64,000 bases of DNA, from the NCBI GenBank assembly GCA_026708035.1, contig JAPOVQ010000035.1, positions 186,001 through 250,000 of the forward strand. The letters run 5' to 3'. Position numbers and translations under genes: made by a program. Each line of letters starts with the position of its first letter. Position 1 is the stretch's first letter. Origin of the DNA: Chloroflexota bacterium (GTDB taxonomy: Bacteria > Chloroflexota > UBA11872). The notes under the pieces were generated by a model that worked only from the letters and a program-made list of their open reading frames with translations, did not search any database and was not told the origin of the DNA. Shown here in pieces: positions 36,179-44,172 of this stretch.

Positions 36179-37105
36179 CTAGCCCCTCAGCCGACGCCAA
36201 CAGCCCGCCGCATAGCCCAGCATTTTGGCCGCGTCGCCAACCACCCGCACGAGCGGGACGAGAGCCGGTGCAGCCGATCCACCGCCGGGCATTGCCCGCG
36301 CCCGCGCGATCGGTCGGCCCAGGTATCGATAGCCCAGGAACGCGAGCAGCGCGATGCGGCCCCACGATGGCCGCCGTACCAGGGATAGACCCACGGCGTA
36401 GGCCGCGAAGCGCGCGGCGTGGCGTTTCCCGAGCATGCCGGCCCGGCCATCGCCCGACGCGTAGTGAAAATACTGGCGGAAGAATGCCGGCAGGCTCGAA
36501 CGCGGTCGATTCCAAACGTCGGCGCCCGGAGCGTGAACAAACCAACCGCCCTCGGCCCAGATCCTCCGATCGAGCCACAGATCCTCGCCGTAGTCGAGCC
36601 ACTCGGGAAAACCGCCGACTTGATCAAACCATTGCCGTCGCAGCAGCACCGACCCACCGCTCGGCGGATAGTGCGCCGGATCGATCTCCCGCGCGAACGG
36701 AAGCCCCACGGCGCCAATGGCCGTTTCGACGGCGTTGCCGGGCGCGGCCAGGATGTAGCCAAACGCCCCGGCGGCGAGCGGCGCCCGCTCCGCGGCATCC
36801 ACCAGCGCCCCAAGCCAATCCGGCGACCGGACGATTCCCGCATCGGTGAAGGCGATCAGGTCGGACGTCACCGAGCGCGCCGCCAGGTTTCGACCGGCCG
36901 AAATGTTGCTGCCGGGCGCGGCGATGACCTGCACGCCCTCCATGCCGGCCAGGGACTCCCGCAGAATCTCGACAGTCCCGTCGCTCGATCCACCGTCGAC
37001 GATGACGAGTTCGTCAGGTGTCCGGCGCTGCGACCGAAGACTCTCGGCCAATGCTTGGGCGTCGCGGGCCTCGTTGAGGACCGTCGCGCACACCGCCACC
37101 GTCAT
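36179..37105 (-). CDS. family 2 glycosyltransferase
   Basis: 308 residues from ATG 37105, which overlaps the upstream stop codon (ATGA). N-terminal VAVCATVLNEA, nucleotide-binding IVDGGSSDGTVEIL, the DXD-like AFTDAGIVRSPDWL and the catalytic-region GEDLWLDRRIWAEGG mark a GT2 enzyme. Hydrophobic stretches near the C-terminus suggest membrane association. Acceptor and donor are unknown. Confidence 0.87.
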   Translation of the reverse strand: MTVAVCATVLNEARDAQALAESLRSQRRTPDELVIVDGGSSDGTVEILRESLAGMEGVQVIAAPGSNISAGRNLAARSVTSDLIAFTDAGIVRSPDWLGALVDAAERAPLAAGAFGYILAAPGNAVETAIGAVGLPFAREIDPAHYPPSGGSVLLRRQWFDQVGGFPEWLDYGEDLWLDRRIWAEGGWFVHAPGADVWNRPRSSLPAFFRQYFHYASGDGRAGMLGKRHAARFAAYAVGLSLVRRPSWGRIALLAFLGYRYLGRPIARARAMPGGGSAAPALVPLVRVVGDAAKMLGYAAGCWRRLRG

Positions 37106-38310
37106 CCCGCGCCTCCATCCTGTCCCCAATCCCGCAGGTCGCCGTGGACGTCCACCAGCGCCTTTCCCACAAGCGGCGGTGCATGGTGCTCGGCGACGTA
37201 AGCGTGGCCGCTTCGCCCCATCTCGCGCCGTCGCTCGTGGCCCTGCAGCAGATCGGCAATGGCGTCGGCAAACGCCGCGGCCGAGTCCGCCGCGGCAATG
37301 CCGGCCAGTGACCGCGCCAGCCCCGCAAGCCCCTTGGCTTGAACCACAACGGGGCGCGCCTGGGCGAGGGATTGCAGCACCTTCAGCGGCGCCCCCGACC
37401 CCACCGGCGCGGGCGAGGTGCTGAGCCAGGCTTCCCGCTGCTCCGCCTCGAAGTCATCAACCAGCCCGCCCACGCTGCAGCGCGCCGGGGCAATCGCGCG
37501 CAGGCTCAGCGACCCCGGACCCACCACTCGCAGCTCGGCCTCCGGCACGCGTCGCAGCACCGCGGGCCACACGGTGCCAAACAGCCACTCGGCCCCAAGG
37601 ATGTTCGGGCGGTAGGCGAAATTGGCGGCCAGCAGCACGCGCGGCAGTTCGGACTCGCAGTCGGCGCCGGGCGGCTCCGCCGGCGCCGGAACCGGGTGTG
37701 GAATCGCCGCGACCGAGCGATTGCCGAGCGTCGCCAGCGACGCGGCGTCGGCCGCCGACGAGGCGACCACGGCATCAGCCGCACCTACGACCCACCGCTC
37801 GACGCCATGCAGCAGCGCCGCCTGCCGCCGCGAGTGCCAGGCGCGTGCGCCGCGCGCGAGATTGGCGAGTTGGCTCTGAATGCGCCATTCCACGTTGTGT
37901 GCGTCAAAGACCACGGGCGGCCGTCGCCGCTCACCTTCGGTGGAGGCAGCCACGTCGTGCACGATGTGCGCCAGCTGCAAGCCTTCCACCTGCACCGCCT
38001 CGACACCGCCCGCGACAAGGCGCTGCTGCACGGCGGCTCGAAGCTCCGGCGTGCGGTGGCGAAACACAAGATCAGGCGCAGGTCCGACGGCGGCGTTGGC
38101 CAGACGTCGCCACAATGGCGCCCGCCGCAGGCGGATGGCGGTTGTGCTGCGCGCATTCGGGTGCGGGCGCACACGCTCGCGCGCGCCGGCGAGGGTGATC
38201 ACGTCAACGTCGTACTCCTCGGCGAGCGTCGTGATGAACGCGCTGTTGCGCACCGCCGCGCCATGCGTCGGCGGCCACGGGACCGACGGCGTGACGACGA
38301 GGACGCTCAC
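37102..38310 (-). CDS. family 4-like glycosyltransferase
   Basis: 402 residues from GTG 38310 (VSVLVVTPSVPWPPTHGAAV), sharing a GTGA overlap with the next gene. The N-terminal Rossmann domain has the VVFDAHNVEWR motif seen in GT4 enzymes; the C-terminal part shows LPRVLLAANFAYRPNILGAE and the donor-binding region SGAPLKVLQSLAQARPVVVQ. The Glu that usually ends the EX7E motif is not obvious, so the activity is less sure than the fold. Confidence 0.82.
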   Translation of the reverse strand: MSVLVVTPSVPWPPTHGAAVRNSAFITTLAEEYDVDVITLAGARERVRPHPNARSTTAIRLRRAPLWRRLANAAVGPAPDLVFRHRTPELRAAVQQRLVAGGVEAVQVEGLQLAHIVHDVAASTEGERRRPPVVFDAHNVEWRIQSQLANLARGARAWHSRRQAALLHGVERWVVGAADAVVASSAADAASLATLGNRSVAAIPHPVPAPAEPPGADCESELPRVLLAANFAYRPNILGAEWLFGTVWPAVLRRVPEAELRVVGPGSLSLRAIAPARCSVGGLVDDFEAEQREAWLSTSPAPVGSGAPLKVLQSLAQARPVVVQAKGLAGLARSLAGIAAADSAAAFADAIADLLQGHERRREMGRSGHAYVAEHHAPPLVGKALVDVHGDLRDWGQDGGAG

Positions 38311-39368
38311 GTGAGGCGGTCGTAAACCGACAGGGTGGCCGCGGCGGCCCGCGCCCAGGAAAACCCGGCGGCTCGCTCGCGTCCGGCCGATCGCAGTTTC
38401 GCGCGCAGCGACGGATCGCCCACGACCTGGTCGATTGCGTCCGTCAGCGCCACGGGATCCTGCGGGTCCACGTACAGCGCCGCATCGGCCGCCACTTCCC
38501 GCAGGGCGCCAATGTCGGAAATGACGCAGGGCGTCCCGGCCCGCATGGCCTCGAGCACCGGCAACCCAAACCCTTCGTCGAGCGATGGCTGCAGCAACAG
38601 GCTCGCATGTCGATAGAGCACTCCCAGCATCGCGTCCGACACCGAGCCGATGAACCGCACCCGTGCCTGACGATCCAACATCCTCACGGTTCTCACGATA
38701 TCGACGCCTTGATAGCCAAGGGCGCCCGCCACCAGCAGCGGCATGGCGCGCGCGGCCTTGGAGCGCACCCACGCGCTCGCGGCATGCACGTGGTTCTTGC
38801 GTGGTTGCACTGTTCCCACCATCAGGGCGTAGCCCTTGCCGGTCGGATTCGAATCGCAGCCCGCATGCAGCGGGGTCGCTGGCGCCGCGTGAACGACGCT
38901 GACACGGTCCTGAGGGATGAGATTCCGCTCCAGGAGCTGATCGCGAACGTGCGCCGACAAGGTGATCACGTGCGCCGCCCTGGACAGTCGCCGAATGGCA
39001 GTGCCATAGAACTCGAGGCTCGATGGGTCGTACGCCGATGGGTGGGTCAGGAAGGAAACGTCCATGACCGTCACTGCGCTCGGCGTCCGCACGCCGGGCG
39101 GCAGGGCGTGGTCGGGAAAATGCGCCGCGTCGAATGTCCGTAGCCCCCAGGCCAGCGTCGCCCGTTCCAAGCGATGCCGTGCCGGCGCCGGCGCGGATCG
39201 GACCGGCAGCGCGGCGCCACGGTGGCGCCGGTCGCGCGGATCGAGCAGAAGCATGACGTCGAGTCTGGGATCGCCTAGCTCGGCGATGGCCTGCTGGAGC
39301 TCCCAGATATACCGGCCGATCCCCGCGCGGTCGCGATGCAGCATCCGGCCGTCGAGAGCGACGCGCAC
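38307..39368 (-). CDS. family 4 glycosyltransferase (mannosyl/rhamnosyl type)
   Basis: 353 residues from GTG 39368, one base after the upstream stop. VRVALDGRMLHRDRAGIGRY is a typical GT4 N-terminus. The C-terminal domain has GTVQPRKNHVHAASAWV and the EX7E-type catalytic motif in LQPSLDEGFGLPVLEAMRAG. It resembles enzymes that build O-antigen and capsule chains. Confidence 0.9.
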   Translation of the reverse strand: MRVALDGRMLHRDRAGIGRYIWELQQAIAELGDPRLDVMLLLDPRDRRHRGAALPVRSAPAPARHRLERATLAWGLRTFDAAHFPDHALPPGVRTPSAVTVMDVSFLTHPSAYDPSSLEFYGTAIRRLSRAAHVITLSAHVRDQLLERNLIPQDRVSVVHAAPATPLHAGCDSNPTGKGYALMVGTVQPRKNHVHAASAWVRSKAARAMPLLVAGALGYQGVDIVRTVRMLDRQARVRFIGSVSDAMLGVLYRHASLLLQPSLDEGFGLPVLEAMRAGTPCVISDIGALREVAADAALYVDPQDPVALTDAIDQVVGDPSLRAKLRSAGRERAAGFSWARAAAATLSVYDRLT

Positions 39369-39369
39369 G

Positions 39370-40740
39370 TCAGGGGCTGCGCCGAACGACGACCAGCGTG
39401 GCGCCGACAAGGACGCCGCCCAGCACGGCCAGGTGCTGGAAGCTCGCCAAGTGGTGGTCGACCAGGGAGGCCGCGAGCAGCGCCGCCAGCCCCGCCGCGC
39501 ACGCGCGCGCCATCGGGTCGCGTCGTACGACACGGACGGCCCGCGCCGTCGTGGCAACGACCACGCCCAGCGCGCTTGCCGCCGCAAGCACGCCGGCGCG
39601 CTCCGCGATCCATAGCCACGTATTCGATACACCGACAAAAACGTCCGCGTCAGGCGAAGCGCCGTAGCCCACGCCAAACCAGGGATACCGACCAATCACG
39701 CGGGCCGCCTCCTGCAGTTCGCCCAGCCGCAGGGCGTCGGAAAGGTCGCGCTGCACCACTGCCGCACGCATCGCCTCCCCCAGCCCCCCCGGCCACGGCA
39801 CGATCAGCCCAAGCGCACCGGCCAGCGCGAGCCCGGCGCCCAATCGCGGGCGTGTGCTCGCGATGACGTAAAGCGCCGCCACCGCGGCGCCCACCCAGGA
39901 GCCCCTCGACAGCGTGAGCATGAGCGCCGCCGCGATCAGACCAATGGCCGTCGCCTGGAGCGCGAACCGACGCGCCGACCCGGTGCAACCAACCATCGCG
40001 AACGGCAGCGCCATGGCCAGCGTGACGCCCAGAACGTTCGGATCCACGAGCAGTCCCGTGGCGCGCGGCGTGACCTCGTCGGGCAGGAACCGCTGAATGT
40101 CGGCTGCGGGATAGCCGGCCGGAGACAGCGCCTCCAGGAACCGGATGCCAACGTCCCCGGCCAGGTGCAGCGCCACGGCCAGCGCGGCCTGGACCGCCGC
40201 GGCGCCAACGATCACCAGTTGTCCATGGCGCCTGATTGACGACCGCGGCAGCCACATCACAACCAGTAGCGGGACCGCCGCGGCCATCGCCAGCTTGAGG
40301 CCCGTCTGCAGCGCCTCGAAATCCCGCTCGATGGGCCAGGCAATCCCCGTGGCCAGGAGAACGAGCAGCAGGTAGAGAGCCTGGACGATCAGGATGCGGT
40401 CTCGGGAGAGCGTTCGGCTGCCCCGGACCATGGCCAGCGCCGTGGCGCCGATCAGGAGGGCCAAGAGCACCGCGATCACGGGCGGTTGAGCGCCCACGCG
40501 CACCGGCACGATCACGAACGGCGCCACGATCGCCAGGGCCAGCAGTCCGCCCAGCCCCAACGCGGGCCGTCGGACGACCGCGAGGGCGCCAACCAGCAAC
40601 ACGCCACCGGCCATCGCCGCCGACGGCTGCAGCCGCGCGGCCATCCATCCGGCAAGTCCGGCGGCGAGCGCAACTGCCGGCGTCAACGCCCATCGCGCCG
40701 ATACTCGTCGGGCGGCCGATCCTAGTCCAGCAGCGACCAC
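39370..40740 (-). CDS. O-antigen ligase/polymerase-like membrane protein
   Basis: 456 residues with about 11-12 hydrophobic helices. The large periplasmic loop (GIRFLEALSPAGYPAADIQRF to the DPNVLG helix) and the downstream IGRYPWFGVGYGASPDADVF motif are typical of the Wzy/WaaL family, which joins or extends glycan units outside the membrane. The start is GTG 40740, overlapping the upstream gene by 19 bases. Whether it acts as polymerase or ligase cannot be told. Confidence 0.85.
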   Translation of the reverse strand: MVAAGLGSAARRVSARWALTPAVALAAGLAGWMAARLQPSAAMAGGVLLVGALAVVRRPALGLGGLLALAIVAPFVIVPVRVGAQPPVIAVLLALLIGATALAMVRGSRTLSRDRILIVQALYLLLVLLATGIAWPIERDFEALQTGLKLAMAAAVPLLVVMWLPRSSIRRHGQLVIVGAAAVQAALAVALHLAGDVGIRFLEALSPAGYPAADIQRFLPDEVTPRATGLLVDPNVLGVTLAMALPFAMVGCTGSARRFALQATAIGLIAAALMLTLSRGSWVGAAVAALYVIASTRPRLGAGLALAGALGLIVPWPGGLGEAMRAAVVQRDLSDALRLGELQEAARVIGRYPWFGVGYGASPDADVFVGVSNTWLWIAERAGVLAAASALGVVVATTARAVRVVRRDPMARACAAGLAALLAASLVDHHLASFQHLAVLGGVLVGATLVVVRRSP

Positions 40741-41669
40741 ACGTATGCCTCACTCACCGTTCGGGTTCGCTGGCGACGTCGACGCTTGCGCAAGGCGCGG
40801 CCCAGCTGCGGAATCGCCGCCAGCTGGCCGTTCAGGGTTGCCCGCGCCGCGCGACCCTGAAAATTGCGCAGCGCGTCGAGCGCGATTTGCCCCTGGGCTC
40901 GCAGCATGGACCACCACCGGCGGCGCATCACGAATCCCGGAACGTTCATCACCGTGACCAGCGGTCGGTTTCGCCCGACCAGAAAACTCTCGAACTCGCT
41001 GGTGGCGCTCGCGCCCCGCCGATGCCGCACGCGCGCCGTCGGCACGTAGCGGCACCGGTGGCCGGCGAGCTGCGCCCGCCAGCTCAGGTCCACGTCCTCG
41101 CAGTACATCATGAGGTCTTCGTCCAGCCCGCCAATCGCATCGAACAGCGACTTCCGGTAGGCCGCGGCGGCGGCGCACGCGCCAAACACTTCGCGCGGCT
41201 CGTCAAACTCCGCGCCGTCCCGCTCCCACACGCCGCGATTGCCCGGCAACCCGCTGGCCGTGAAGAAGTCGCCGGCGGCGTGCAATCGGTCCGGCGTCGC
41301 ATAGAGCAGAATCCGCGAGGCCAACATGCTGGCGTCCGGATGCTCGTCAAAAGTTCGTTCCAGCTCGCCCAGCCACTCGGGCTCCGGCACTGCGTCGTTG
41401 TTGAGGAACGCGAGGCGCTCGGCGCGGGCAACGGCCAGTCCCTGGTTGATCGCGTGCGCCAGCCCGCGTCGCTGGGCAAGCTCGACGGAGACCACGTCAG
41501 GTCGGTGCTGCCGCAGCCAGAGGCACGTGTCGTCGTCGGACGCGTCGTCGACCACGATGGTCTCGAAGTCCCGCAGCGTTTGCCGGCTCAGCCCGTCCAG
41601 CGCCTCGGCCAGGAGGTGCCGTCCGTTCCACGTCGGGATGACGATGCTCCAACGCGGCGCGTCAGCCAC
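40722..41669 (-). CDS. family 2 glycosyltransferase
   Basis: 315 residues from GTG 41669. WSIVIPTWNGRHLLAEALDG, VVDDASDDDTCLWL, the DXD-type FLNNDAVPEPEW and the YCEDVDLSWRAQLAGHRC catalytic region mark the rhamnosyltransferase-like GT2 group. The C-terminus is basic and has no clear membrane helix. It overlaps rmlD by eight bases. Confidence 0.88.
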   Translation of the reverse strand: MADAPRWSIVIPTWNGRHLLAEALDGLSRQTLRDFETIVVDDASDDDTCLWLRQHRPDVVSVELAQRRGLAHAINQGLAVARAERLAFLNNDAVPEPEWLGELERTFDEHPDASMLASRILLYATPDRLHAAGDFFTASGLPGNRGVWERDGAEFDEPREVFGACAAAAAYRKSLFDAIGGLDEDLMMYCEDVDLSWRAQLAGHRCRYVPTARVRHRRGASATSEFESFLVGRNRPLVTVMNVPGFVMRRRWWSMLRAQGQIALDALRNFQGRAARATLNGQLAAIPQLGRALRKRRRRQRTRTVSEAYVWSLLD

Positions 41670-42525
41670 GATCAGCCACCCACTGCCGCACGAATTCCTC
41701 CAGCGCGTCGTGCCAGGGCCTCAGCGTGAGCCCCACCGCTCGCGCCATCTCGTTCGCCAGCTCGCTGTTCGCCGGCAGGCGCGCCTCGCGCTGGAAGTCC
41801 TCGGCCGAGATCTCGTCCAGCTCCACGTCGTCACGTCCGGCGGCGCGCAGCACCGCGGTCGCCCAGCCATACCAGCTGGTCGCGCCTTCGTTGACGAGGT
41901 GGTGCACGCCATACGCCTGCGTATCGATGAGTCGAAGAATGGCAGCCGCCAGGTCGCCCGCAGACGTTGGGTTGGCAACCTGGTCGCCCACGTAACGCAC
42001 GTTGGACGCGTCGTCGGCCAACTCCAGCAGCCGGGCCACGAAGCCTCGGTTCCACCGGCTATACACCCATCCCGAGCGCACGACATAGAGGCGGTCCAAG
42101 GCTTGGCGGGCGGCGCGTTCGCCGCCGAGCTTGCTCACGCCGTAGGCGTTGATCGGGCCGGGTTCGTCGTATTCCCGGTATGGCCCCAGCTTGTCGCCGC
42201 CGAATACGTAGCTGGTGCTCAGATACACCATCTCCGCACCGGCGCGGGCGACCGCGCGGGCCACGTTCCAGGCGCCCACCACGTTCACCCGCTGCGCCGC
42301 GCCGCGATCGCGCTCGCAGGCCTCGGGATCGGTCATCGCCGCGGCATGAATCACCACGTTGGGCTTGATCTCGCCCAGCGCGCGGTCCATCGCCGCGCCG
42401 CTCGTCACGTCCAGTGCGCTGCGACCCAGCGCCGTCACGTTGGCCTCATCGAGCTGCCGCGCAATCTCGATGCCGATCTGGCCGCCGCCGCCGGTGATGA
42501 GGATGCGCGGCGGACGGCTAGCCAT
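41662..42525 (-). CDS. rfbD: dTDP-4-dehydrorhamnose reductase-like protein (SDR family)
   Basis: Predicted to make the last step of dTDP-L-rhamnose synthesis. 287 residues from ATG 42525. Rossmann motif ITGGGGQIGIEIARQL, the cofactor-region HAAAMTDPEACERD, the catalytic YLSTSYVFGG and YGVSKLGGE (Tyr-X3-Lys), and the C-terminal LPANSELANEMARAVGLTL fit RmlD/SAM-synthesis-factor proteins. The other rml genes (A, B, C) are not in the window. Confidence 0.86.
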   Translation of the reverse strand: MASRPPRILITGGGGQIGIEIARQLDEANVTALGRSALDVTSGAAMDRALGEIKPNVVIHAAAMTDPEACERDRGAAQRVNVVGAWNVARAVARAGAEMVYLSTSYVFGGDKLGPYREYDEPGPINAYGVSKLGGERAARQALDRLYVVRSGWVYSRWNRGFVARLLELADDASNVRYVGDQVANPTSAGDLAAAILRLIDTQAYGVHHLVNEGATSWYGWATAVLRAAGRDDVELDEISAEDFQREARLPANSELANEMARAVGLTLRPWHDALEEFVRQWVADRG

Positions 42526-42730
42526 CGAACTCGGGATCGTCACTCCGGCTGAACGTGAGCGCCACGCTGAGTCCCGCAATGGCAATCGCGACGGCGCTCA
42601 GCCCGATGTATTGCCAGACGTCGAGCTCGCGACCCAGGGACACGACAAGAACCAATGCGACGAAGACGGCGGACATTGCGGCCCAGGCCACAAGGCGCGG
42701 ATGCCGCGACGCCTGGCGAAGAAGCTTCAT
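42518..42730 (-). CDS. small two-helix membrane protein of unknown function
   Basis: About 70 residues from ATG 42730 (an ATG at 42766 would add 12). Two hydrophobic segments (AWAAMSAVFVALVLVVSL and IGLSAVAIAIAGLSVALTF) frame a short charged loop, and the C-terminus is acidic. Not recognised as a known family. It overlaps rmlD by eight bases and is divergent from miaB, so it probably heads the glycan operon. The start is uncertain. Confidence 0.65.
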   Translation of the reverse strand: MKLLRQASRHPRLVAWAAMSAVFVALVLVVSLGRELDVWQYIGLSAVAIAIAGLSVALTFSRSDDPEFDG

Positions 42731-42832
42731 GGGCGAATCTCGGGAATCATCGCCGGCCGACGACATTGCCAGCGTATGATGCAGGGTGTCTTGCGGCGAC
42801 GGTGCGTCGCGACATTCTCCCCCAGGTCGGGT

Positions 42833-44167
42833 ATGCCTGCCACCAATTCTGGCCATCGGTTCTTCATTTGGACGATCGGGTGCCAGATGAACAAGGCCGA
42901 CGGCGAGCGAATCTCACGCGACCTGATGAGCGCCGGGCACGCGCCGGCCCACAGCCTGGCGGACGCAACCGCCGTGGTGGTAAACGGCTGCGCCGTGCGC
43001 GAAAACGCGGACCGCAAAGTCTGGGGCATGCTGGGCCTGCTGCAAGGCGCCAAGCGGCGGCGGCCCGAGCTGCTGGTCGGACTCACCGGCTGCACCGTTC
43101 ACGCCGACCGCACCGAGCTCGAGCCGCATCTCCGGCCGGTCGACGTGCTGTTCGATTCGCTGAATACCGAGCCCATGCTCGCCCGCATGTCACGGCAGAT
43201 CCCCGGCACCGAGGCGTACGAGGACGTTGAGGCCGCGCCGCCTCCCGGCGTAGGCGCCGTCTCGCGTTATGTCAACGTCATCTACGGCTGTGACAAGCGG
43301 TGCACCTACTGCATCGTGCCGTTTCGGCGCGGCGCCCAGCGCAGTCGCCCGCTCGACGAGATCGTCGACGAGGCGCGGCAATGGGTCGACGAGGGCGCGC
43401 GCGAAATCGTCCTCGTCGGCCAAATCGTCAACGCCTACGGGTTCGACCTCAACGGACACCGCCTGCCCGACGCCTTGGCGGCCGTCGACGCGCTTCCCGG
43501 CGTGGAGCGCGTGCGGTTCGTCACCGCCCATCCGCAATTCATGACCGAGCCGCTCGCCCTGGCCATGCGCGACCTGCCGAGCGTCTGCGAGGAAATCAAC
43601 TTGCCGGTGCAATCCGGCGACGACGCCGTGTTGCGGCGCATGGCGCGCGGCTACAGCGTGTCGCACTACCGCGAGACGATCGGCATGTTGCGGTCGATCG
43701 TGCCCGGCGTCGCCGTCACCACTGACGTCATCGTGGGCTTCTGCGGCGAAACCGAGTCGCAGTTCGAGAACTCGCGCGACCTCGTCGCCGATCTGAGGTT
43801 CGACCAGGTCCACGTCGCCGCCTTCAGCCCGCGGCACGGCACCGTGGCCGACCAGTGGGCCGACGACATTCCCCAAGACGAGAAACTGCGGCGGCTGCAC
43901 GAGATCGAACGCGTGCAAACGCCCATCGCGCGGGAGATCAACAGCGCCCTGGTTGGCTCGGTCGAGGACGTGCTGCTGGAGTCGCTGGAAAGCGGCAAGG
44001 CGCCGGGACGCCCGCCCACCTGGCGCGGTCGAACCCGCTCGAACAAGCTGGTGTTCAGCGCCGACCAGGCGGGCTTGGCCGCCGGCGACACCGTGCCCAT
44101 TCAGCTGACGGATGCGACCCCGTGGTCACTCCGCGGGGCCGTGCAGCCGGCCGCGGTGCCCGTCTAG
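42833..44167 (+). CDS. miaB: tRNA-2-methylthio-N6-dimethylallyladenosine synthase
   Basis: Radical-SAM methylthiotransferase that modifies A37 of tRNAs. 444 residues. The three N-terminal cluster cysteines (TIGCQMN, NGCAVRENAD, LTGCTVHAD) and the radical-SAM motif CDKRCTYC are intact; a TRAM-like domain closes the protein. The ATG at 42833 gives the canonical start (HRFFIWTIGCQMN follows). Its closeness to MiaB rather than RimO or MtaB rests on VRENADRKVWGMLG and the motif order. Confidence 0.92.
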   Translation: MPATNSGHRFFIWTIGCQMNKADGERISRDLMSAGHAPAHSLADATAVVVNGCAVRENADRKVWGMLGLLQGAKRRRPELLVGLTGCTVHADRTELEPHLRPVDVLFDSLNTEPMLARMSRQIPGTEAYEDVEAAPPPGVGAVSRYVNVIYGCDKRCTYCIVPFRRGAQRSRPLDEIVDEARQWVDEGAREIVLVGQIVNAYGFDLNGHRLPDALAAVDALPGVERVRFVTAHPQFMTEPLALAMRDLPSVCEEINLPVQSGDDAVLRRMARGYSVSHYRETIGMLRSIVPGVAVTTDVIVGFCGETESQFENSRDLVADLRFDQVHVAAFSPRHGTVADQWADDIPQDEKLRRLHEIERVQTPIAREINSALVGSVEDVLLESLESGKAPGRPPTWRGRTRSNKLVFSADQAGLAAGDTVPIQLTDATPWSLRGAVQPAAVPV

Positions 44168-44172
44168 CGGCT

